In this document: in pieces, positions 26,456 through 34,512 of the stretch
Layout: the number at the start of each line of letters is the position of its first letter
Numbering within the stretch: the first letter of the stretch is position 1
Assembly (NCBI RefSeq): GCF_020169335.1
Contig: NZ_JAIEZN010000001.1
Span: 1,381,426-1,445,425, forward strand
Direction: 5' to 3'
Length of the DNA: 64,000 nucleotides
Source of the DNA: Devosia aquimaris
GTDB lineage: Bacteria; Pseudomonadota; Alphaproteobacteria; Rhizobiales; Devosiaceae
Translations under genes and position numbers: made by a program
Notes under the pieces: model-generated
Told to the model about the DNA's origin: nothing
Databases searched by the model: none
The model's input: only the letters and a program-made list of their open reading frames with translations

Positions 26456-26941
26456 TCAGTTGCCGAAATTGAACTGGAAGCCGAAGCTGCCACCGTTGTT
26501 GTAGCCACCGTTGAAGCCGCCATGCCCGCCACCGATCCGGCCAATGCGCTCGGGCGTGCTCACCCGGCCGGTGCACTTGTCGACACGCATCTCATAGACG
26601 TAGCCGCGCTTGACAGCCTGGACCTCAACACGGTCGCGGCGCAGTTCGCGCACGATCTGCACATTGCGATAGCCGTAAGCCGATACGCCGCGGATCACTT
26701 CGCGATTGGTCAGGCAGCGCATGTTGTAGCCCGGCCCGTTGTTCCAGCCGCCGTTGTGGCCACCATGGTGACGGTCACCGAACCCCTGGCCACCGTTGCC
26801 GCCAGCCTGCATCTGAATGGAGAATTCCTGCGCCGCCACGGGCGCTACGGAAACCGCCGCAAGGCCAAGGCCAAGCGTAACCACGGCGGCACGGGTAGCA
26901 TTGCGAAAGGCGGAACGGGTCTTGTTGGTCAAGTTGGTCAT
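26456..26941 (-). CDS. Exported glycine-rich protein with paired cysteines (161 aa)
   Basis: Signal peptide with basic start (MTNLTNKTRSAFRNATRAAV) and hydrophobic core ending PVAAQ. After it comes a Gly/Asn/His-rich segment (GGNGGQGFGDRHHGGHNGGW), then the Cys-to-Cys module shared with the neighbouring gene (RCLTNREVIRGVSAYGYRNV ... VQAVKRGYVYEMRVDKCTG), then a Gly-rich C terminus (GGGHGGFNGGYNNGGS). Starts at ATG 26941 after CAGGAGCTTCCC. Periplasmic or surface location is likely. Family not named; function unknown. Confidence 0.83.
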   Translation of the reverse strand: MTNLTNKTRSAFRNATRAAVVTLGLGLAAVSVAPVAAQEFSIQMQAGGNGGQGFGDRHHGGHNGGWNNGPGYNMRCLTNREVIRGVSAYGYRNVQIVRELRRDRVEVQAVKRGYVYEMRVDKCTGRVSTPERIGRIGGGHGGFNGGYNNGGSFGFQFNFGN

Positions 26942-27153
26942 GGGAAGCTCCTGCTGTCTGGTGGGACGACGCTGGTCCCTTGTGTCCGTTTCTATCTGCG
27001 CCCCGTTGAACCGGACACCAACCACCTGTTCATCGGCAGTTCAGCTTTATGGGGAAAGCGTAACCGCAGCGCTGCCGGAGGCCCGCCCCAGCAGGCCCGT
27101 CGTTTATGCTAGCGTTCAGAACGCCTGATTCGGGCGCCAAAGACGGAACGTGC

Positions 27154-29166
27154 ATGTCGCAAGCAGAAGATCTATTCGGCGGCGCTGAGCCAGCGCCGCA
27201 GCCTTCCGAGACAAACCGGTCACCCTCCAAGCCAGCCGCGCAGGCCGGGGCCTATTCGGCTGCCGACATCGAGGTGCTTGAAGGCCTCGAGCCTGTTCGC
27301 CGGCGACCGGGCATGTATATCGGTGGCACCGACACCAATGCGCTGCACCATTTGTTTGCCGAAGTCATCGACAACTCGATGGACGAGGCCATTGCGGGCC
27401 ATGCCACGCGCATCGAGGTGCATCTGGGCGCAGACGGCTTCATCACCGTCGTCGACAATGGTCGCGGCATTCCCGTAGAGAACCATCCCAAGTTCCCGGG
27501 CCGCTCCACGCTTGAGATCGTGCACACCGTGCTTCATGCCGGCGGCAAGTTCGACTCCAAGGCCTATGAGACCTCAGGCGGCCTGCACGGCGTGGGCGTC
27601 TCGGTGGTCAATGCCCTCTCCGACAGCATGATCGTGGAAGTGGCGCGGGAGCAGCAGTTGCACCGCTTGGCGTTTTCGCGCGGCAAGCCGGTCGGCGAGA
27701 TCGAGGCCCTTGGCCGTGTGCAGAATCGCCGCGGCACGAGCACGCGCTTCCACCCCGACCCGCAGATCTTTGGCGAACACGCGCATTTCTCGGCTGCACG
27801 CCTTTATCGCATGACGCGGGCAAAGGCCTATCTCTTCGCCGGCGTCGAGCTGCGCTGGAGCTGCGACGAGTCTCTGGTCACCGAGGACGCACCTGCCAAG
27901 GCGGTCTTCCACTATCCCAATGGCCTGAAGGACTTCATGGCCGCCCGCATCGAGGGCGAAACCCGCATCGTGGACGACCTGTTTGCCGGCAGCTCGGGCA
28001 AGCCAGGCACCCATGGCGCCGTTGAATGGGCCGTCGCATGGACGCTGGGCGATGGTGGCGTCTCCTCCTATTGCAACACCGTCCCCACCCCCGATGGCGG
28101 CACGCATGAGGCGGGTCTGCGCAGCGCGCTGCTGCGCGGTCTCAAGAACTATGCCGAACTGACCAAGAACAAGGCCGCGGCAATCCTGACGGCGGAAGAC
28201 ATTTTCGCCCACTGCAACGCCATGCTGTCGGTCTTCGTCCGCGAGCCCGAGTTCGTCGGGCAGACCAAGGACAAGCTGGCATCCGGCGAAGCCACCCGCA
28301 TCGTCGACACCGCCCTGCGCGACGCTTTCGACCACTGGCTGGCCGCGTCGCCCAATCAGGCCGGCAAGCTTCTCGACTGGGCAGTCGAACGCGCCGAAGA
28401 GCGTCTTCGTCGCCGCAAGGAAAAGGAAATCGACCGCGCGAGCGCCACGCGCAAGCTGCGCCTGCCGGGCAAGCTGGCCGACTGCACGCAGACCGCGGCC
28501 CAGGGCGCCGAACTCTTCATCGTCGAAGGTGACTCTGCCGGTGGCAGCGCCAAGCAGGCGCGTAGCCGCGCCAGCCAGGCCGTGCTGCCCCTGCGTGGCA
28601 AGATCCTCAACGTCGCCGGCGCCACCCGCGACAAGATGGCCGCCAACCAGCTGATCTCGGACATGATCCAGGCGCTTGGCTGCGGCACCCGCGACCGCTA
28701 TCGCGACGAGGATTTGCGCTACGACAAGATCATCATCATGACCGATGCTGACGTCGACGGCGCCCATATCGCTTCGCTGCTGATCACCTTCTTCTTCCAG
28801 GAGATGCCCAAGCTGATCGACAATGGCCACCTGTTCCTGGCCATGCCGCCGCTCTACCGCATCACCCAGGGCGGCAAGACGCTCTATGCCCGCGACGATG
28901 CCCATCGCGCCGAGCTGATGGCCACCGAGTTTACAGGTAAGGGAAAGGTCGACATCACCCGATTTAAGGGCCTGGGCGAAATGCCTTTCGCGCATCTGCG
29001 CGAAACCACCATGTCACCCAAGAGCCGTACGCTGCTGCAGGTCAAGGTGCGCGACGATCTCGATGCCACGCGCATAACGGTCGATCGGCTGATGGGCACC
29101 AAGCCCGAAGCCCGGTTCGAGTTCATTCAGGAGAATGCTGCCTTTGTGACCGACCTCGACATCTAG
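27154..29166 (+). CDS. parE: DNA topoisomerase IV subunit B
   Basis: 670 residues. GHKL ATPase: EVIDNSMDEAIAGHA, VVDNGRGIPVE and GGLHGVGVSVVNALS; transducer domain; then TOPRIM with ELFIVEGDSAGGSAKQARSR, PLRGKILNVAGA and TDADVDGAHIASLLITFF. The missing ~170-residue insert of many proteobacterial GyrB proteins and the N-terminal form place it as ParE. With ParC (not in the window) it decatenates chromosomes. Start ATG 27154 (MSQAEDLFGG); the frame is open from 27106. Residues 10-45 are a Pro/Ala/Ser-rich lead-in. Confidence 0.96.
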   Translation: MSQAEDLFGGAEPAPQPSETNRSPSKPAAQAGAYSAADIEVLEGLEPVRRRPGMYIGGTDTNALHHLFAEVIDNSMDEAIAGHATRIEVHLGADGFITVVDNGRGIPVENHPKFPGRSTLEIVHTVLHAGGKFDSKAYETSGGLHGVGVSVVNALSDSMIVEVAREQQLHRLAFSRGKPVGEIEALGRVQNRRGTSTRFHPDPQIFGEHAHFSAARLYRMTRAKAYLFAGVELRWSCDESLVTEDAPAKAVFHYPNGLKDFMAARIEGETRIVDDLFAGSSGKPGTHGAVEWAVAWTLGDGGVSSYCNTVPTPDGGTHEAGLRSALLRGLKNYAELTKNKAAAILTAEDIFAHCNAMLSVFVREPEFVGQTKDKLASGEATRIVDTALRDAFDHWLAASPNQAGKLLDWAVERAEERLRRRKEKEIDRASATRKLRLPGKLADCTQTAAQGAELFIVEGDSAGGSAKQARSRASQAVLPLRGKILNVAGATRDKMAANQLISDMIQALGCGTRDRYRDEDLRYDKIIIMTDADVDGAHIASLLITFFFQEMPKLIDNGHLFLAMPPLYRITQGGKTLYARDDAHRAELMATEFTGKGKVDITRFKGLGEMPFAHLRETTMSPKSRTLLQVKVRDDLDATRITVDRLMGTKPEARFEFIQENAAFVTDLDI

Positions 29167-29503
29167 CCCGGTTGGCGACGATTTCTGTGCTTGTCGGAGC
29201 GGCCACAATTAAGACTAAACAACGCAACCCCGTTGACAGACAAGGCCTTTGCGCTATGGTCCGCGCCGCTGGAGCATTTTTTGCTTGACGGCTTGTCACC
29301 TCGACAAGGCCCGCCTTAGCCAATGTGCCTCAGGGCCACTCCGTCGTCTCTGCACTTGCTGCATCCCGTCCGGTGGCCACCCCAGTTGTGTACGCAAGTC
29401 GCGTCTCCGAGGGCTGCACCACGACTGAACACCCCGGCGCACCGTTCGAATGTCTCGAACTGGAATTGGCCCCGGGCTACGCCTCTCACGTGGATTACAG
29501 AAT
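29167..29503 (+). other. Long, structured leader ahead of the DEAD-box helicase
   Basis: 337 bases with no clear gene. A sigma-70 type promoter at 29233-29260 would give a leader of about 235 bases. Inverted repeats are visible (TTGTC-ACCTC-GACAA around 29293-29307; GTTCGA-ATGTC-TCGAAC around 29443-29459). A 60-codon open frame from GTG 29325 ends in TGA at 29505-29507, overlapping the helicase TTG start. Confidence 0.5.
29233..29260 (+). promoter_or_regulatory. Candidate sigma-70 promoter for the helicase gene
   Basis: TTGACA (29233-29238), 16 bases, TATGGT (29255-29260). Confidence 0.65.
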
Positions 29504-31051
29504 TTGACTGATGATTTTTCCGGGCTGGGTCTTTCCACCAAAGTAGCCGATGCGGTAGCCGCCGCTGGCTACACCAAGCCGACCGAAATCCAGGCCCAGG
29601 CTATCCCTCACGTTCTTCAGAAGAAGGACGTCATCGGCATTGCCCAGACAGGCACCGGCAAGACCGCCAGCTTCGTGCTGCCCATGCTGACGCTGCTGGA
29701 AAACGGCCGGGCCCGTGCCCGCATGCCGCGCACGCTCATCCTTGAGCCGACGCGCGAACTGGCCGCACAGGTCAGCGAGAACTTCGAGAAATACGGCAAG
29801 AACCACCGCCTCACCATGGCGCTGATCATCGGTGGCGTGAGCTTTGAAGACCAGAACAAGAAGCTTGATCGCGGCGTTGACGTGCTGATCGCTACGCCCG
29901 GCCGCCTGCTCGACCAGATTGAGCGCGGCAAGATCATGCTCAATGGCGTGGAAATCCTCGTCATCGACGAAGCCGACCGCATGCTCGACATGGGCTTCAT
30001 CGACGACATCGAAAAGATCGTCAATCGCCTGCCGCCCCGCCGCCAGACACTGCTGTTCTCGGCGACCATGGACGCCCAGATCGAAAAGCTCACCAAGAAG
30101 TTCCTCAAGGAACCGGTGCATGTGCAGGTCTCGCGTGCCGCGTCGACCGCGGACACGATCGACCAGAAGCTGGTAAAGGTTGGGTCTAAGCCCGAGGAAA
30201 AACGCGCCATGCTGCGCGATCTGATCGCTGCTGCCGACGGGCTGACCAATGCGATCATCTTCTGCAATCGCAAGCGCGATGTGGCCACACTCGCCCGCTC
30301 GCTGGAGCGGCATGGCCTGTCCGCCGGCGGTCTTCATGGCGACATGGACCAGAAGAGCCGCACCGAAACCCTCGACGCCTTCAAGAACAACCGGCTGACC
30401 CTGCTGGTCGCCAGTGACGTTGCCGCCCGCGGCCTCGACATTCCTGCCGTGAGCCATGTGTTCAACTTCGACGTGCCCGTGCATGCCGAAGACTACGTTC
30501 ACCGCATCGGCCGCACTGGCCGCGCCGGTCGCTCTGGCGCCGCCTATACCTTTGTGGCCCCCAGCGACAGCAAGCATCTCGACGCCATCCTCAAGTTGAT
30601 CCAGAAGCCGATCGACTGGCTGGAAGACAAGGCGCGTCGCACCACCCCCGCCGAGGCAACTGTCGCAGCCGGCGGTGACGAGACCGAAGAGCGCCCTGCC
30701 CGGCCGGCGCGCAGCCGTCGCGGCGGTCCGCGCACGCGGGCAGCTGCCGAGGCCGCCAACCAGGCTGCCCCAGCACCGGCTGCGGCCGAGCCTGTGGAGG
30801 CCCCGAGCGAAAAGCCGCAGAGCCGGCGGCGCCCCGCCAAGTCGGAGCGCCCCGCCCCGAGCGCGACTGAGGCGGAAGCGCCAGCGCCTGAAGCCCGTAC
30901 TGAACGCAATGAGTCGCGCCCCGCGCGCGGCCGCAATCGCCGCCCCGCCGAAACGCGTGAATCGGAAAACAACAGCGACGACAAGTCACCGTTCGGCAGT
31001 GACGGCCCGATTCCGGCGTTCCTGCTGCGTCCAACGCGGATCGTACCCTGA
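29504..31051 (+). CDS. DEAD-box RNA helicase, RhlE-like
   Basis: 515 residues. Helicase core: Q motif KPTEIQAQAI, motif I AQTGTGKT, Ia PTRELA, Ib TPGR, II DEAD in VIDEADRMLDMGF, III SAT, IV IIFCNRK, V ARGLDIP and VI HRIGRTGRAGR. The C-terminal ~130 residues are a low-complexity Ala/Pro/Arg/Glu tail typical of RhlE-type helicases in alphaproteobacteria that bind RNA or degradosome parts. Start is taken as TTG 29504 because the family begins (M)TDDFSGLGLS; an in-frame ATG at 29450 lacks a ribosome-binding site. Likely a cold or ribosome-assembly helicase. Confidence 0.9.
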   Translation: MTDDFSGLGLSTKVADAVAAAGYTKPTEIQAQAIPHVLQKKDVIGIAQTGTGKTASFVLPMLTLLENGRARARMPRTLILEPTRELAAQVSENFEKYGKNHRLTMALIIGGVSFEDQNKKLDRGVDVLIATPGRLLDQIERGKIMLNGVEILVIDEADRMLDMGFIDDIEKIVNRLPPRRQTLLFSATMDAQIEKLTKKFLKEPVHVQVSRAASTADTIDQKLVKVGSKPEEKRAMLRDLIAAADGLTNAIIFCNRKRDVATLARSLERHGLSAGGLHGDMDQKSRTETLDAFKNNRLTLLVASDVAARGLDIPAVSHVFNFDVPVHAEDYVHRIGRTGRAGRSGAAYTFVAPSDSKHLDAILKLIQKPIDWLEDKARRTTPAEATVAAGGDETEERPARPARSRRGGPRTRAAAEAANQAAPAPAAAEPVEAPSEKPQSRRRPAKSERPAPSATEAEAPAPEARTERNESRPARGRNRRPAETRESENNSDDKSPFGSDGPIPAFLLRPTRIVP

Positions 31052-31194
31052 GGAACAGCATAATTACTGTTTAAGCAGCGCTTTATTGCTGTTGGGCAGT
31101 TGTGTTCAATTGAGTGTGACCTGTAATTTGGCAAACGGGAATCGCTGAGGGCAGAAGCTCCAAGCGATTCTGGCGCAAGGGCGCGAGGGGTTCG

Positions 31195-32253
31195 GTGTCT
31201 AATCAGGAACTAAAGCGGGCAATGGGCTACGCGAATTCAGCATTCGAATTGCTGAAGCGCAGCTCCATTCCGCCCTATCCGCAGTTTTATGAGCTCCTGT
31301 ACACCTACGCCTCAGGCGTCAATCCGACCCTGAACAATCGCATCAACGCCATCTTCCGTGGCGGCGACTCGCCCTCGCAACCCTTGGCCGAGGCGCTCTA
31401 CAACGAATTCCTCAAGGCCGACGTCAGCGACCGCATGTCGGATGTATCCGAGCGCATGCACGCCCGTATCGAGGCCGTGCACGACGCCATCGACACGGCC
31501 ATGACCACGGCCAACGCCTATTCAGGCTCCCTGCAGATGGCCAGCGGCGATCTCGACCGCGACATCTCCGTGGCGTCGATGAAGGCGCTGGCGCAGAAAC
31601 TTCTGGCCGAAACCCGGCACATGCAGGAAACCAACCGTTCCCTTGAGCAGAAGCTGGAAGCATCGCGCGACGATATCGCCGCACTGCAGCGCGACCTTGA
31701 TGATGTGCGCCGCGAGTCGCTGCTCGATCCGCTGACCAAGATCGCCAATCGCAAGAGCTTCGACGAGAGCCTCGACACGGCCATGGCTGAATGCGCCGAG
31801 AGTGGCAACCCGCTCTGCCTGATGCTGCTCGACATCGATCACTTCAAGACCTTCAACGACACCTATGGCCACCAGACCGGTGATCAGGTGCTGCGGCTGG
31901 TGGCGATGACGCTGAAGTCCAATATCAAGGGCAAGGATCTGGCCGCCCGCTATGGTGGCGAGGAATTCGTCGCCATCCTCCCGGCGACCAGCCTGGAAGG
32001 CGCCACGGCGCTTGCCGAAAAGATCCGCAAGGCCATCCAGGCCAAGGAACTGCTCAAGCGCTCGACCAATGAGAAGCTGGGCCGCATCACGGCCTCGTTC
32101 GGCCTGGCCGTCTATCACCCGACGGACACCGCTGCCTCGCTCATCGAACGCGCCGACCGGTGTCTTTATGCGGCCAAGCACGCCGGTCGCAACAAGGTCA
32201 TCAAAGAAGATGACCTGGTGAATATGGCCCCCATCAAGATTACCGCCGCCTGA
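31195..32253 (+). CDS. Diguanylate cyclase (GGDEF protein)
   Basis: 352 residues, soluble. The N-terminal ~110 residues are helical with no recognised sensor domain, followed by a coiled coil (about 125-175, QKLLAETRHMQETNRSLEQK). The GGDEF domain starts at DPLTKIANRKSFDESL and has an intact active site GGEEF (ARYGGEEFVAI). The product-inhibition I-site RxxD is KGKD, so the key Arg is replaced by Lys. Starts at GTG 31195 with GCGAGGGG upstream. Makes c-di-GMP from GTP; a PilZ receptor is encoded 8 kb upstream. Confidence 0.93.
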   Translation: MSNQELKRAMGYANSAFELLKRSSIPPYPQFYELLYTYASGVNPTLNNRINAIFRGGDSPSQPLAEALYNEFLKADVSDRMSDVSERMHARIEAVHDAIDTAMTTANAYSGSLQMASGDLDRDISVASMKALAQKLLAETRHMQETNRSLEQKLEASRDDIAALQRDLDDVRRESLLDPLTKIANRKSFDESLDTAMAECAESGNPLCLMLLDIDHFKTFNDTYGHQTGDQVLRLVAMTLKSNIKGKDLAARYGGEEFVAILPATSLEGATALAEKIRKAIQAKELLKRSTNEKLGRITASFGLAVYHPTDTAASLIERADRCLYAAKHAGRNKVIKEDDLVNMAPIKITAA

Positions 32254-32256
32254 TCC

Positions 32257-33534
32257 TCAGGCAGCTGGCACCAGTTCGACACCAAGTCCGGACAGCATGT
32301 CCCAATAGCCAGGGTAAGTCTTGCCCGTGCATGCCGGGTCAAGGATCACGATTCCAGGGAGCCGCAGGCCCGCCAGGGCAAAGCTCATGGCGATGCGGTG
32401 ATCGTGATAGGTCTCGATCCGCGCGACGTGGTTCCGTCCTGCCAGCGTGTTGGCCAACTTTGGGTCCGAAGCGACGAGCAGGTCGTCGCCCTCTTCCCTG
32501 GCGAGGCCCGGCAAGATGCGGTTGAGCTCATTGGCAACCGCGCGAATGCGGTCGGTCTCTTTCACCCGCAGGTTGGCAATGCCCACGAAGCGCACAGGCT
32601 GATTGTTGAACGCTGCCAACACCGCCAAAGTGGGCACGGCATCCTGCATCTGCGAGCCATCAATCACCGCCGGCATATTGGGAAACTGCGCAATCACCGC
32701 CTGCGCCGCGGCATCAGGCTGAGTGAAGGCATCTGCCGCCACGCCCAGATCGATCTTGCCGCCGGTCAGAACTTCGGCGCCCCAAAGATAGGTTGCCGCT
32801 GAAGCATCGGGCTCGATCAGCAAGTCGCAGGCTTTGTAGCCGCTCGGCTGCACCAGCCAGCTACCGGCATCGATCTGCTCAATCTCGGCGCCAAAGCTGC
32901 GCATGGCGGCCAGCGTCAGATCGACATAGCCGCGCGCGCCGATATCTTTGCCAGCCAGCGCCACCTCAATGGGGCCATCTCCCAGCGGCGCCGCCATCAG
33001 CAGCGCCGAGACATATTGGCTGGAGAGCCCCGCATCGATCTCGACGCGGCCATGACCGAAATTGCCCTTGCCCCGCACGGTCACCGGCGGACAGCCCGTG
33101 GGGCTCGACGCATCAATGCCCAGCGACACCAGCGCATCGACCAGCGGCCCGATCGGACGCAGGCGCATCTCCGCGTCGCCGTCGACAATCACGGTACCAT
33201 CCACCGTCGCCACCGCCGCCGTGAGGAAGCGCGTCGCGGTGCCGGCATTGCCCAGGAAAAGCGGTTCAGACGGCGCCGTCAAGCGCCCGGGACTGGTGAC
33301 AACAAAGCTGGTCGCATCCGGCTCTTCGACAGTCACGCCCATCTGACGCAGGGCCGCCGCCATCAGCACGGTGTCCTTGCTCTTGAGCGCGCCGCTGAGC
33401 CGGCTGGTGCCATTGGCCAGCGCCGCCAGCAGCAGCGCCCGGTTGGTGATGGACTTCGAGCCCGGCGGCGACACACGCCCGACCAGCTTGTGCGTGGGCG
33501 GGATGATGGACAAGGCCGCAGGCAGGTCGGTCAT
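32257..33534 (-). CDS. aroA: 3-phosphoshikimate 1-carboxyvinyltransferase (EPSP synthase)
   Basis: 425 residues, shikimate pathway. Motifs: SPPGSKSITNRALLLAALA (PEP/S3P site), RPIGPLVDAL, SSQYVSALLMAAPL, NLRVKETDRI and ETYHDHRIAMSFA, all normal. The PEP/glyphosate loop reads LGNAGTATRFL (94-104): Gly98 and Thr99 are conserved but Phe103 stands where class I enzymes have Pro (Pro101 in E. coli), and Thr101 replaces Met. This is neither typical class I nor CP4-like class II. Start ATG 33534 (MTDLPAALS); no strong ribosome-binding site. Convergent with the diguanylate cyclase. Confidence 0.94.
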   Translation of the reverse strand: MTDLPAALSIIPPTHKLVGRVSPPGSKSITNRALLLAALANGTSRLSGALKSKDTVLMAAALRQMGVTVEEPDATSFVVTSPGRLTAPSEPLFLGNAGTATRFLTAAVATVDGTVIVDGDAEMRLRPIGPLVDALVSLGIDASSPTGCPPVTVRGKGNFGHGRVEIDAGLSSQYVSALLMAAPLGDGPIEVALAGKDIGARGYVDLTLAAMRSFGAEIEQIDAGSWLVQPSGYKACDLLIEPDASAATYLWGAEVLTGGKIDLGVAADAFTQPDAAAQAVIAQFPNMPAVIDGSQMQDAVPTLAVLAAFNNQPVRFVGIANLRVKETDRIRAVANELNRILPGLAREEGDDLLVASDPKLANTLAGRNHVARIETYHDHRIAMSFALAGLRLPGIVILDPACTGKTYPGYWDMLSGLGVELVPAA

Positions 33535-33630
33535 GGGGTGAACTCGGAAACAGGATGGGCCAAAGGCAGAATGTCCCTGCCTGTTAGGCCAATCCCGGCG
33601 CGCGCGCAACAGGGCGCGCTGTGCACCGCG

Positions 33631-34011
33631 TCAGCCGTTGGCGCGGGCCTCGGCGATCGCCTTGAGATCGGCCGGCTTAAGCTGAACGCTCTCCCCGCAG
33701 CCACAGGCGCCCGTTTGATTGGGATTGCGGAACGTGAAGCCCGAACTCATCTTGGACTGTTCGAAATCCATCACCGTGCCCAATAGGAACATCGTGGCCT
33801 TGGGTTCGACATAGACCTCGACGCCCTTGTCGCTGACGTGGTCATCGCCGGGCACCGGCTCGGTCACATAGTCCAGGGTATAGGCCATGCCGGCACAGCC
33901 GGCATTCTTCACGCCGACCCGCACCCCGATCACCGGCTTGTCGGAATCCTCGATGATTTCGGTGATGCGCTCGGCAGCGGCATCGCTCAGCGTCATGATC
34001 TTGAAGGCCAT
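33631..34011 (-). CDS. sufA: A-type Fe-S carrier / scaffold (SufA)
   Basis: 126 residues of the HesB/IscA family. The three conserved Cys are present: one in VKNAGCAGMAYTL and the C-terminal pair in GACGCGES. Carries Fe-S clusters from the SufBCD scaffold to targets. Last gene of the leftward suf operon, 52 bases behind sufT. Assignment as SufA rather than ErpA rests on the neighbourhood. Confidence 0.92.
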   Translation of the reverse strand: MAFKIMTLSDAAAERITEIIEDSDKPVIGVRVGVKNAGCAGMAYTLDYVTEPVPGDDHVSDKGVEVYVEPKATMFLLGTVMDFEQSKMSSGFTFRNPNQTGACGCGESVQLKPADLKAIAEARANG

Positions 34012-34063
34012 GGGCGGATCTTTCTATCGGCGTTTCACGATATATAGGACGAAACGCGCGGGA

Positions 34064-34498
34064 TTACCACCAGTTGAGGGCAACCTGGGCTTCTTCGCTC
34101 ATCCGCGTGGCGTCCCACGGCGGATCGAACACCATGTTGACCGTGACATCGCGGATGCCCTCGACGCCGCGCGCCGCATTCTCCACCCAACCCGGCATTT
34201 CGCCGGCCACCGGGCAGCCAGGGGCCGTCAGCGTCATGTCGATGCTCAGGTTTCGGTCATCATCCAGGTCAACCTTGTAGATCAAGCCCAGCTCGTAGAT
34301 GTCGACCGGGATTTCCGGGTCATAGACGGTCTTGAGCGCGCCGATCAGATCGGTGGTGATGCGCTCCACCTCATCCTCGGGCAGGCCTGCACCAACCGTC
34401 GGGGTGATGCGCGGCTCGGGAATCGTGGGCGCCGGGGCGATCTTGGATTCGTCGATTTCGACTGCAGCGTCTTGGTCGGGTTTGCTCTGGTCGGTCAT
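34064..34498 (-). CDS. sufT: SUF system maturation protein SufT (DUF59/MIP18 family)
   Basis: 144 residues. An acidic, Pro-rich N-terminal ~45 residues precede the DUF59 domain (EDEVERITTDLIGALKTVYDPEIPVDIYELGLIYKV ... LTLTAPGCPVAGEMPG, with the conserved Cys in APGCP). Members help Fe-S protein maturation. Start ATG 34498, preceded by GAGGACC. Position between sufS and sufA is typical. Confidence 0.9.
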   Translation of the reverse strand: MTDQSKPDQDAAVEIDESKIAPAPTIPEPRITPTVGAGLPEDEVERITTDLIGALKTVYDPEIPVDIYELGLIYKVDLDDDRNLSIDMTLTAPGCPVAGEMPGWVENAARGVEGIRDVTVNMVFDPPWDATRMSEEAQVALNWW

Positions 34499-34512
34499 AT
34501 TGGTCCTCGCTA

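Noticed and set aside
26078..27112. 344-codon plus-strand frame over the small exported genes
   Set aside because: The two minus-strand genes have signal peptides, ribosome-binding sites and paralogy; the plus frame has none of these.
29323..29511. Second short frame (ATG 29323) in the helicase leader
   Set aside because: Overlaps the GTG 29325 frame in another phase and has no ribosome-binding site; at most one can be translated.
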